In this document: one piece after another, positions 1-9,377 of the stretch
Numbering within the stretch: position 1 is the stretch's first letter
How the letters are laid out: every line of letters begins with the position of its first letter
Assembly: GCF_037102585.1 (NCBI RefSeq)
Contig: NW_027043829.1
Span: 4,092,001 to 4,156,000 of the forward strand
Direction: 5' to 3'
Length of the DNA stretch: 64,000 nt
Origin: Saccharomycopsis crataegensis
Taxonomy: Eukaryota; Ascomycota; Saccharomycetes; Ascoideales; Saccharomycopsidaceae
Made by a program: the position numbers and the translations under genes
Notes under the pieces: model-generated
Seen by the model: only the letters and a program-made list of their open reading frames with translations
Told to the model about the DNA's origin: nothing
Database searches by the model: none

Positions 1-1257
1 CTTGATACCAACATTACCGTAAAGACCTGCAGCAATCAAGGCAGAAACCAAATTGATGACGTTAGTGGTAGTTTGCCAGCCATAGTTGGAAATACCTTGA
101 TTAGCTGGGTTAGATACAAATTGACCTTGGTAATGGTAAACAACCATGGCAAAGATCAAGTAACAAGAGAAAATGAAAGCTTGAGCGCAAGCCATACCTT
201 TCCAGAAATCAAATGGACGCTTCATTTCAGCCATGAATTCGACGAAAACCATGGCACCACCATAAGAGTAAACAATATTCATGCAAGCATTCAATTGGTT
301 GGTGAACATACCGTTGGAACCACTAATGACAATTTGTTTGACGATTGGGCCGATTGGGTCACCATTGACGGCAGCAGCATAATCTGGTGGGAAAGCTCTG
401 GCACACGCCATGGTGGCAATGATAACGAAAACGTTCATCCAGATAGCAGAGTTAGCCAAGAAACCGAATTTAGCCAAAGATCTAATTTGACCAACAATGG
501 CACCGGCAATAGCCCAAACAAAAATCAAAATGGTGTAACAACCCTTACCCTTAGCAATTTGGGACAAACCTTGACCATTACCCAAAATAATGACGGCGAC
601 AGAACAGAACAATTGCAAGGCTTGGAAGAAATCGATAAAGTAACGAGTGTTACGGCCAAACACTCTACCGAAGACATCACCATAGTTTCTCAATGGGTAC
701 TTGATGGAGTCCAACTTCAAGAAAGTAGACCAAAGCAAGGCACCACAGTAGGCAGCACAAATACCGAACAAAAAGTACAACAAAGCCCCTGGGACGTAAC
801 CCAATTCAGAAATGGCGTAAGGAGCAGATGTAGGACCCAAGATATCGGTGGTAATCAAATAGAAGACAGACCCCCAAGAGGCAGTTCTGACCATTCTGTT
901 GGCATTTTCCATAGAAGTGTAAATTGGTTCACTGACAAGATCATGTTGTTCCTTCTCCTTGTCAGAAGAGCTATCTTTTTCGCTAACTTGGGCGTTTTCG
1001 CCGGCAATATTTTTAGGAGCTTTACCCAAGACCTTGGTTCTGATCACTTCAAACAATGGAATGGTGGCGGCGGCTTCACCGTAACTTGGAGAGTTTTCCA
1101 ATTCTCTTTGAAGCTTAGCGTGGTGCAAGAATTCTTCAAGAGGAACGTCGAAGAACTCGTTGAACTGTTCATCGTCGATTTCAAAGTTTTCTAAAGCATT
1201 GGCGTTAGTGGAGATAGCGGCTGAAGCAGCACTCTTGACGGCAGCAAGTTTTGACAT
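1..1257 (-). CDS. AAAP-family amino acid transporter, C-terminus off the left edge
   Basis: An open frame runs from ATG at 1257 leftwards to base 1 with no stop, giving the first 419 residues. About 120 hydrophilic residues come first, followed by many hydrophobic spans typical of an Aa_trans (amino acid/auxin permease, AAAP) protein. The first span contains SVFYLITTDILGPTSAPYAI, the position of the family's TM1 helix-breaking motif. The layout resembles the fungal Neurospora MTR (neutral amino acid) branch. It is inferred to be a proton-coupled amino-acid importer at the plasma membrane or vacuole; substrate cannot be told. The ATG follows a run of T in the mRNA-antisense strand and has no in-frame upstream alternative that looks coding. 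The long plus-strand frame at 73-1194 is its mirror image. Confidence 0.85.
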   Translation of the reverse strand, partial: MSKLAAVKSAASAAISTNANALENFEIDDEQFNEFFDVPLEEFLHHAKLQRELENSPSYGEAAATIPLFEVIRTKVLGKAPKNIAGENAQVSEKDSSSDKEKEQHDLVSEPIYTSMENANRMVRTASWGSVFYLITTDILGPTSAPYAISELGYVPGALLYFLFGICAAYCGALLWSTFLKLDSIKYPLRNYGDVFGRVFGRNTRYFIDFFQALQLFCSVAVIILGNGQGLSQIAKGKGCYTILIFVWAIAGAIVGQIRSLAKFGFLANSAIWMNVFVIIATMACARAFPPDYAAAVNGDPIGPIVKQIVISGSNGMFTNQLNACMNIVYSYGGAMVFVEFMAEMKRPFDFWKGMACAQAFIFSCYLIFAMVVYHYQGQFVSNPANQGISNYGWQTTTNVINLVSALIAAGLYGNVGIK

Positions 1258-3511
1258 TGTTTTTTTTTTTGCAGTTGTCTTTGAAGAAAAGAGAATTTGA
1301 TACTGCTAAACTGTTGAAGCAAAGGGAGATCTTCAGCGATTTATATACCAAGTATCTGATACGTAAAAAAAGAAAAGAAGACGTCCCCAAAAAGAAACTT
1401 GCAGGTAAAAAAAAAAAAAAAAGAAAAAACGGTGGATGATTGTTCAAAATTATCTTTGTGCATTGCAGCGGATTAGCATTATCTAAGAACTACGGCACTG
1501 GGCACTTACTCCAAACTAGGTAAGAGAGGATATGTCCATATAACAAAATATCATCGACACACAAAGCTTAAATTCAAAACAAAAGAAAAAAAAAATAGCA
1601 CCACCCGAATGATATGAGATATCTTTGATAATCAAAACAACATTGTTGACTAGCATCCTGGTCCAGTACGAGTATTATTCTATTAGACATCTTACCAGGT
1701 ATACGTGACAAAAAAAAAAGCAACGGAAGAGATCATGCTGTAATTTGAAAGACAAGAAAACATAAAAATTTGGACATGAGAAAAGCCGTGGGAAATTTTG
1801 TCATCTTTAATCTGCTTTTCCTCTTGGCGGACTGCATTAGCGGAACAGTTAATGACTTAAATACTTGTATGATATACACACTGACTAGGAACAACGAACT
1901 TTCAAATGTATGGATATCTTTCAGGGATCTATCATCTCTGGTACGGATGTTGAAGGATTTGCTGCAGATATTAGATTTTGGCCATTAATGTTGGGTGTCT
2001 TATTATATACGTAATATTACTCGCACAATCCATATTCACTTCTCCTACCGTCGTCGGTAAGTTATTGTGAGTGAGTGGGTGGGGTGGTAATTGATAAGCA
2101 ACGCCGCTGAGTGCAACATGCATCTTGGGATTTTTTTTACCCTTTTTTTTTCCTTTAATGCGCTTTCCGCCCAGTGAAAAAAATTTTCTTCAATTTTTCG
2201 TCCAGCAACCAAATAGTGCTCCGATACAGGCATATTGCTGGATCTCGTGGTGGTCTTCAGACCATTTATTTTGTACCTTGGAATGAAGCGCTGCCATGAT
2301 GCTATTAGTACTTCCACTATTTAGCTTTTAGAAAAGGAAGGGAATAATCCACCTAACTTGCTTACCCCATGGAGTGAGTGGGGGAGTGAACAAACAGATC
2401 GGCAGTCCTCAAAATAATAGCAGTTTGCCACAGCACGTGATGATGAACACCGGCGGCGGCTTTAATGCACATAAAAATGAGTTGACGTGTGTGTCCATCG
2501 CTCTCGCTAAAGTAGGGAGGGAGGCCGTGTCTGATACATTACCGAGAATTTGGAGAGATGGTGTGTGGCTACGATTGTTGCAATAATATAATGAGCAGCG
2601 ATATAGATGAGGAGGATAAGGGAAAAAGGAAAGGAAAGGAATGGCATTATCACACAGTAGCATGTTGTGATGATACCATGTCATATCATATCGCTTGATT
2701 ATTAAGTGATGGGGAATGTCGTATTCATTCTTGTCTGCCACTGTTTCTGTCCAGAAAGCAGCAATATTGGAGCTAGCCATCCGCGGCGATATTTCGGTAT
2801 TGCAGAATTAGATAGCGTATTTCAATTAGTACATCGCCTATAATTTCTAATGCTAATCAGAAGGTTCCCCCTAAAACACCACAAACCATCGTCACTACTA
2901 ATTCATTCATGACAGTTATTGTTTGATAATCGACCCTTATAATTATGAAGCTGTCATTCAAATTTCAAGATCAAAAAAAAATATAAATGTACCATAAATA
3001 TTGACGTAGTGGCCCAAGTTGCAATGCTTTCTTGGACATTGGCACAGAACTTTCTTTTGGCATATTATACTTTATCCGTTCGCTAGGAATAGTGCAAGGA
3101 TCATAAACACACAGCGTTTCTACAAAGTTCTCTTTTTGATTGTTGGAAAAAAAAGATTTACAACTCACCCAAGATCCATAGTGTTACAGCAGTGTATCCT
3201 CTATTCTCATATACATGTATTTATAACATTTATAATATATACAACTTATTTAATATGTTGTGTTGTGTATATATGACGTCCTTAGTTGGGTGCCTCAGAG
3301 TGTGTCACCCTACATACTCAAAAAGGCTAACCATGGGGAAAAAGGGGAGAATTATGAGATTCAGCACATCAACTACTATATAATATATTATCTACTATAG
3401 TTATCATCAACATAATAGAAAGTTCTAAACAATATTTCTGCTTCAAAGTAACAAAAAAAAACAAAAAACTCTGATCTGATTTCCTGAAACAGTTAGTTGT
3501 CACCTTTCCCC
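1258..3511. other. 2.25 kb divergent intergenic region
   Basis: This is the shared upstream region of the transporter (left) and the multipass protein (right). It holds short A and T runs, scattered sub-100-codon frames without recognisable domains, and one CACGTG at 2434-2439. GC-rich CGG-like clusters occur near 2450 (accggcggcggc) and 2782. Its length suggests complex regulation. No RNA gene or mobile element was recognised. Confidence 0.6.
2434..2439. promoter_or_regulatory. CACGTG E-box (Cbf1/Pho4 type)
   Basis: CACGTGAT reads as ATCACGTG on the other strand, matching the yeast Cbf1 consensus RTCACRTG. It lies about 1.1 kb from either flanking start, so its target is unclear. Confidence 0.4.
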
Positions 3512-6373
3512 ATGGGTACCAACAAACAAAGCTACAACCCAGATGACTTGTTTGCAATTGATAAATCCCATGATATACCCACTTATGAGCTAGACTATTT
3601 TTCTTATGATCAAAAACCAGCTTTTGAAAAGCTATCTGATCCAAATATCGTGGTTAATTCGCCTCAAGATGATCCAAACAACATAGCAAGGCTTTTTGAT
3701 TACGCCAACGATCTGATGGCACAAGAATCACCAAGCATGAAAAGTGGTGCAATCAATCCATTCAGCAATAACGATACTTACTCAATGGACTATGAAACTC
3801 TTGCCCAAGAATCACAGTATACCCGGAGATCTAGTCTCAGAAACTCTATTTCAGCATCGCTTAATCGTCTCCCCAAAAGTTCATCTTTGTTAAGCAAACT
3901 CAAATTCCAACAAGGGGTTTCCAAATCTTTCTACATTTTCATAGCCATTTCGATTATTTCGTCAATTTTAATTTTGCCACTCCAAATCTTTCTAATCGTC
4001 AACACTTTGCACCCCAGTTCGTTCAATGGTAATACTCGTGTTGTATATTTCACCGGCATGGCATTAGCCGTTTGCTCAAGTCTTTTGATTTTCTCTAGAG
4101 TCTATCAAGTCTTCATCACCTTAACCGCGCTCATTACGAAAAACACTATCCAAGCTTTATATTTACTAATTTACATGGCTCTTATATTCGTTAGTTCGGC
4201 AAATTACATGTTGCATTTTCCCAAAACTTTGTCGGACCTCAACCCTGAAGGTGATCATATCATCACCAAATTCGCCACTTATTGGATTATTGCATTTTCG
4301 GCATTGGCATTGGTCACTCAATTTCTATTGTTCTGGTTTTCTTTGAGGAAAGAATTGTCGTGGCAACGTTTCAGATCTTTGAGTAGTTCGATATCTACAA
4401 GAACTACCGTCCTTGCAATTCAAAATTATAAGGCATTGATCATCTTGAATGGGTTTTTCATTATTTACGATTTAGTGATTTCTATGAATTTCCCGTACCA
4501 TGCAATGCAAAAAAGATGGGATACATTCAGTAGATTCGCAATTTTTTTCATTGTCTTGACACCAATGGTATTAACTTACCTTTACTTCATAAGCTCAAAG
4601 AGATCGATCGCTTCGATGGTTTTTGGGATGGTTTATATGTTATTGATGTTCATATTTTCTGTGATTTCTAGTTATTCCTTCAATACGTTTGCCCCTTTTC
4701 TTTATACTGATCCTGGGGTATCGGGTGATAATGTTTCCTCTTCTGAGTATTATTCTGACATGATATATCCTTTTCGAGGATGGTTCTCAGTATTTCATTA
4801 CGCCTTATTGGGGTTTAATTTCCTGGTATCGATATACTTGGTGAAAATGTTTTATGAAGAAAATGCGGTCAGCACCCAAAGTACTGACAAAAATGGAATT
4901 TGGAATGATATCAAAAGCTTTTTTAGGATCAACAACGAATTTTCCCTGGGAAATATTTTGAATTCCCAATATTTCGTCCAAATCAAATCTCAAACAACCT
5001 TATCAAATGGTAGTGCCGCCAATATCAAAGCCCAAATCTTCAAGATTTTCAAGATGAATGTTTTGATAGTGGTGGTGGCAGCAATTCTTGGAGTTTCTTT
5101 CACAACTTACACGTTTAAAATTAATGAAGAATTTTTTTTCCCCTGGTTTTTGGCGTCGCTTATTTCCATCACTGCGTTGCTTAGCTTTTCTATATGGAGT
5201 TTTTGCCAGTGGCGGAGATCAATGAAGTCAGACGATCCCATCATTGCTGCCTCAAGGGCCGCAGCGGCTAAATACTTATTACTTTTATCTATTCCCGTAT
5301 CGTTTGTGTTGTTGAATGGATCGTTATATCATGCATTTTTCGTTGCCAATTTGTGCCTCTACTATGGATTTGATGGGCTTTTCTTCATTTATTCGGTTCC
5401 CCAATCAAATGAGCATTTATCATATTATTATAATGTCACCGTCGCAAAGAAGTTTTATCCTGAAGACACTGCTTTGATTCAGGAGCAAGAAGAGGCACAA
5501 GAACTATTTGACAATACAATATATTATCCATTGTTACGTTCCTTAAACATCAATCACTCAGTAGCCACAGGGGTGGTGATATCAATGTGTGTGGTAGCAT
5601 TAATACTGATGGTGAGCCAAGCAGTCATGTACGCTCGAGTTGGGTACTTAATAAAACAATTCGAAATATCAAGGTCTTCCAAACAACAAGATGACCCAGA
5701 AATTGAAGATGACACCGAGGCCGATAAACTTTTCTCAAGCAACGGTGACCAGGACCCTTTTATTGATCCTAAGGAAAACGATAAAACTAATCTCTTCACC
5801 AATGATAGCAACATGGCCCGCAGCAATACACCAGAGTCATTATCTACCGTATCGCGATTGTATTTTAAGCTCCGAGCTCTAATGTATTTTAACTTGTACC
5901 TCATGGTGGTAACGATGCTTCTATTTACTACTTTCCCTTACAATTATTATAATGTGTATATAGGCACTGTGGTAGAGGATACAACCCCCACGTTTGGGGC
6001 AGTTGGAGGTCTTCATGCCGCTTATTTTTTCTTGATGGTTACTTATCTTTGCGTTGTCGCTTATGTTAAATCAAGACGCGTCCGCGATGCTGCTGGAAAC
6101 CAGCATAATGATGGGCTTCTCCAACTCATTAAGCTTACAGGGCTCGTTATTTCCTGTGCCAGTATCGTTTGGATACCTATGATATGTTACGAATTCTCAC
6201 AGGTATTCATAGTATTCAACTATGTCTTTGATTCATATGATATGGTTGATTTCTTCTATGCATTAATGGCGGCATTGGTATTGGAAATTATATGCTTTTT
6301 GGCGTCGGGAGTATTAGGGGGTTTCTTGTGGTGGAAAGTTAGAAAAGAAAGAAAAAGGTATGAAAAACAATGA
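3512..6373 (+). CDS. Large multipass membrane protein, weakly UPF0658-like
   Basis: The product is 953 residues from the first ATG at 3512. About 130 polar N-terminal residues are followed by roughly 16 hydrophobic spans in two blocks. The blocks are separated by a soluble loop near residues 455-510, and a second acidic cytosolic-looking loop lies near 730-785. The first block contains the stretch KNTIQALYLLIYMALIFVSS, which recalls the fungal UPF0658 Golgi membrane family (D/T-x-KNTIQ motif after TM2). The second block has no family I can name. The C-terminus is basic (KVRKERKRYEKQ). No catalytic motif was seen, so its function is unknown; a Golgi or endomembrane location is only an inference. 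It is a single uninterrupted frame and ends about 760 bases before the next gene. Confidence 0.8.
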   Translation: MGTNKQSYNPDDLFAIDKSHDIPTYELDYFSYDQKPAFEKLSDPNIVVNSPQDDPNNIARLFDYANDLMAQESPSMKSGAINPFSNNDTYSMDYETLAQESQYTRRSSLRNSISASLNRLPKSSSLLSKLKFQQGVSKSFYIFIAISIISSILILPLQIFLIVNTLHPSSFNGNTRVVYFTGMALAVCSSLLIFSRVYQVFITLTALITKNTIQALYLLIYMALIFVSSANYMLHFPKTLSDLNPEGDHIITKFATYWIIAFSALALVTQFLLFWFSLRKELSWQRFRSLSSSISTRTTVLAIQNYKALIILNGFFIIYDLVISMNFPYHAMQKRWDTFSRFAIFFIVLTPMVLTYLYFISSKRSIASMVFGMVYMLLMFIFSVISSYSFNTFAPFLYTDPGVSGDNVSSSEYYSDMIYPFRGWFSVFHYALLGFNFLVSIYLVKMFYEENAVSTQSTDKNGIWNDIKSFFRINNEFSLGNILNSQYFVQIKSQTTLSNGSAANIKAQIFKIFKMNVLIVVVAAILGVSFTTYTFKINEEFFFPWFLASLISITALLSFSIWSFCQWRRSMKSDDPIIAASRAAAAKYLLLLSIPVSFVLLNGSLYHAFFVANLCLYYGFDGLFFIYSVPQSNEHLSYYYNVTVAKKFYPEDTALIQEQEEAQELFDNTIYYPLLRSLNINHSVATGVVISMCVVALILMVSQAVMYARVGYLIKQFEISRSSKQQDDPEIEDDTEADKLFSSNGDQDPFIDPKENDKTNLFTNDSNMARSNTPESLSTVSRLYFKLRALMYFNLYLMVVTMLLFTTFPYNYYNVYIGTVVEDTTPTFGAVGGLHAAYFFLMVTYLCVVAYVKSRRVRDAAGNQHNDGLLQLIKLTGLVISCASIVWIPMICYEFSQVFIVFNYVFDSYDMVDFFYALMAALVLEIICFLASGVLGGFLWWKVRKERKRYEKQ

Positions 6374-7137
6374 AGGAGATGTAATTTTCGGTTGCCAACT
6401 CAAAGAATCCCTAAATCTAGAGGTAACATTTGCAAAATTCTAATATTGTTGTTGACAATATTAATTAGTGGCGATTAACTTTACTATAGATTCTGACCAA
6501 CTTTTCCATCTATTCTTTATTCCTCACACACTGATGACCAAATTCTTATGCAAGCAGTTATCCTTACGACTCATGAAGAATTGAGATTTTTCGACATTTC
6601 ATTTTATTCTTTTATTTCTTCCTGTTCTTTACTATCTTAGAAAATGCAGAAGCTCAAAGTTTATAACACTTTCGGCATTTCTCCACTTCTTATTCCATAT
6701 TCGTTTTATTTTGTATCTTCTTAAAAAATTATTTCATTTTGTTTATTTTGCCCTTGTATTGCAAATATGCAGCTTTCTGCTTATGAACCGCCAGCATGAG
6801 ATTACCATCATTTTAAAATATACACTTACCATTGCTAGAGCTGTTGATCAATATCCTTTTTAATAGAAATTGCCAGAATGATATTCACATTTAAATTTAT
6901 TTAAACGGGGAAACTTTTACCCTCGATTCCGTATCTGATGTTCCAATGGTTCGCAGGTGGTTCTTTGGTACAGTGAGTCCATGTCATGCATCATTTGTGT
7001 TTGTGTCACCAAGTTTTCCAACCTCTATATACACTCATGAATTGGCTTCTATTGTAGTAACATTCAAAAATTAAAAGACACAAAATCAGTTCCGATATTC
7101 AGCAACTTATTTTTTTTCTCTTTTTTTTTTTTTCCTG
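6374..7137. other. Intergenic region, 764 bp
   Basis: AT-rich 3' flank and upstream region. A perfect 9-bp inverted repeat with a 5-base loop lies at 6441-6463. A T-rich tract (7108-7133) immediately precedes the next ATG. Nothing else was recognised. Confidence 0.55.
6441..6463. repeat. Short inverted repeat downstream of the membrane-protein gene
   Basis: TAATATTGT, five bases, then ACAATATTA forms a perfect 9-bp stem about 70 bases after the stop at 6373. It could shape the mRNA 3' end, but yeast termination does not need hairpins and it may be chance in AT-rich DNA. Confidence 0.4.
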
Positions 7138-7954
7138 ATGATAAAGATCCCCTTCTTTCTTATATTCCTTGTGGTTCATGTACTAGCACTCGCGCCTCCA
7201 GCATGTTTCTTTGGTTGTCTTTACACCATTGCCACTTGGTGTCCCCAAGGATTCAGGAATCTAACTTTTTTGTGCGGTAATAATAACCATATCGTAAAAT
7301 GTTTCCAAGATTCTTGCAGTGATGATTATTTCGTGGAAGCAAGAGATCATTTTTGGGGAACTTGTTGGGAACATGAAATTGATATTGAGAAGGTGATCAA
7401 CAAGACCACTATTAAAAATAGAAATTCGAGCCAGTATGAGGGAAACTCAAGTCTCAATAATACTTATTATTTGAATGATGGTGCTGATAAAGAGCTATCA
7501 AGCGACTCCCCGCAATACAGATCTTCAAAAAGGCCATCATCGCCAAAAAAACAGTGAGAATGGGGAAATAAACTCTAGATCCAGAGAGCATCATCTTAGA
7601 AAATACATCCCACGGAGATTTCATAGAAAATCACTTCCAGGTTCAAATAACTTTGATGAAAGATTTCATATTTCAGAATACTCCGATAGACTCAAGAATA
7701 GCTTAAATAGAAAGTTAGATTCTATTAACAAAAGAATAAAAAATATTTATAAGCACCATGATTATGATTCTGATACTTTTATTGAGGAAATTGGAATCGG
7801 TATCGAAGAGGATGTTAAATCGCCAGCTGGGGTTTTCGATGAGTTTTTGGATAAGGATTTAGCGTTAATCTTAGATGAGCCTGAAGAATTGATGTCAAAT
7901 GATTATGAGGATGAGGACATAACTCATAGTTTTGATGAATTACATTCCAAATAA
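7138..7954 (+). CDS. Secreted CFEM-like cysteine-rich protein, frame shifts at an A7 run
   Basis: The first frame (7138-7557) starts with a signal peptide (about residues 1-18). Cysteines follow at 23, 27, 35, 46, 55, 60 and 76. The spacing C-x3-C-x7-C-x10-C-x8-C-x4-C-x15-C matches the fungal CFEM fold except that the first cysteine of the usual C-x-C pair is Phe44. No aspartate lies in the haem-ligand segment between C3 and C4. Several N-x-S/T sites follow. The frame stops just after a run of seven A (7545-7551). The next frame then stays open to 7954 with matching composition: a basic stretch and then an acidic tail ending HSFDELHSK. No plausible intron joins them (no donor or branch point). 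The two parts probably form one gene of about 270 codons, with the A7 run reflecting a base-calling error, a real mutation or a shift site. CFEM proteins bind haem or sit in the wall; this one may not bind haem. Confidence 0.6.
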
Positions 7955-8492
7955 CAGTTTCTGAAATTCTGGCCACCATATATTCCATATACGCTATTTA
8001 TCAACTGAATTCAAATAAAAAATTTGTAATGACATATTCATGTAAGCAGATATAATAAGAAATTGGTCAAGTTTTTGCTTCTTGGCTTCACAAAAAACTC
8101 TTCATTACAATACTAAAATCGTTCATTTCTTGTGCCTGCAAAAATAAAATGAAAATGGATGTCCTTTAGTCACCTTAGAATATTGCTATCATCTACAACA
8201 TTTGATAATTTAAGGATATTACCTTTCATGACCAATTTGCTTCTTTTGTTTTGATTTCATTTCTTATTGTGTCTATTTCCTTTCCTTTCGATTTTGTTCT
8301 TGTAGAAAAGAAACAGTAAGGAAAGATAAAGCAGGATTTTGATTTTTGCAGTACAAAACCCCATCAGTGTGCTGTTTTTTTAAAAAATCAACAAAACATT
8401 AGAAAATGTTTTCTATTTATAAGGATTCCAATAGTAACCAAATAAATAAATAAATAACCAAAAATAAATATCCCGTGCTTATCAGAATAAAA
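7955..8492. other. Intergenic region, 538 bp
   Basis: AT-rich spacer between two plus-strand genes. It has a short AAAT repeat near 8440-8470 just before the next start. No RNA gene or binding site was recognised with confidence. Confidence 0.5.
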
Positions 8493-9071
8493 ATGGCTAC
8501 TATAATAAATTTAGAGGTTTTGAATACTAAACAGTTGCAAAATACTCAGAATTTCAATCATAAAAACGAAAATAAATTCGAATCCCAACCAGATTATCAT
8601 TCTAAAGAAAAGCTTAAGGGGACTAATACACTATTCTGCCTCCAGCCTAGGGGCAGATCACCCGCGGAACCTCTCTGTGAATCCCTTGCAACCACCTCCC
8701 CTTTGCCAATAAATGAAAAATGCTGTGAGCTGCTCAAAGAAAGTCACAGTGGTAGTGGAAGGAGGTCAACCTATGTTTGGCACTCGTTGCCTCCTTCGCT
8801 GTTGCACAAATCCAATAAATGGATTCCTTCTTCCGAAGATGCATTCAGCTTGGCGAATATTGATGATGGTAATGATTGCTATTATGAGGACGAAGAAGAG
8901 CATTTTGAATTTCCAAAAGAAGCTACAGTATCGGCGACTCTGGGGTGTTCTAGTTCAATAGTTACAGAAAAAGACGATTCCCCATCAAGTCTTGCAGCAG
9001 GTATCAGAAGTAATGATACCAAGAATATTCCCAAAATTTTTCTTACAAAGGAGCCATTATATGGCAAATAA
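8493..9071 (+). CDS. Orphan hypothetical protein, 192 aa
   Basis: An open frame from ATG 8493, preceded by an A-rich leader. The product is hydrophilic and mostly disordered. It has an Asn/Gln/Lys-rich N-terminus, a Ser/Pro-rich middle (GRRSTYVWHSLPPSLLH), an acidic patch near residues 128-138 (CYYEDEEEHFEF) and a Ser-rich end. There is no signal peptide, membrane span or known domain. Length and composition favour a real but fast-evolving gene; I do not recognise it. The antisense frame at 8882-9067 is treated as a shadow. Confidence 0.55.
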   Translation: MATIINLEVLNTKQLQNTQNFNHKNENKFESQPDYHSKEKLKGTNTLFCLQPRGRSPAEPLCESLATTSPLPINEKCCELLKESHSGSGRRSTYVWHSLPPSLLHKSNKWIPSSEDAFSLANIDDGNDCYYEDEEEHFEFPKEATVSATLGCSSSIVTEKDDSPSSLAAGIRSNDTKNIPKIFLTKEPLYGK

Positions 9072-9377
9072 ATTTTGGTCGTTAATAAAGTGTTTCATAG
9101 GAGTAGGAATCGATATTTCTTTATTGCATAGTGGACAATAAATATTTAGACCCTAATGTAAATCTAATAGAGAGGAAGGACATTGATTATAAGCATCATG
9201 ATGTTGTGCAGGCTCAAAACCGCACAATTTTTTAGTTGTAAGACACAGTCAATGAAGTTGAGGTATATCGCTAATATCCGCCAGCATTTACTCAATCAAT
9301 AAAGAGATCATAGACATATTCTATATAACCAGTGTCTTGTAATATAAATTCTTATTTGCCTTTTTTTCATCATCAAA
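9072..9377. other. Intergenic region, 306 bp
   Basis: Spacer between the orphan gene and PRP39. It ends in a T-tract followed by CATCATCAAA just before the PRP39 ATG. Nothing else was recognised. Confidence 0.5.

Noticed and set aside
73-1194. 373-codon plus-strand frame
   Set aside because: It is the exact antisense of the amino acid transporter, which has clear membrane spans. The frame has no domain and arises from codon bias.
1770-1988. 72-codon frame in the first intergenic region
   Set aside because: Short, no domain, no conserved context; as expected by chance in 2 kb of AT-rich DNA.
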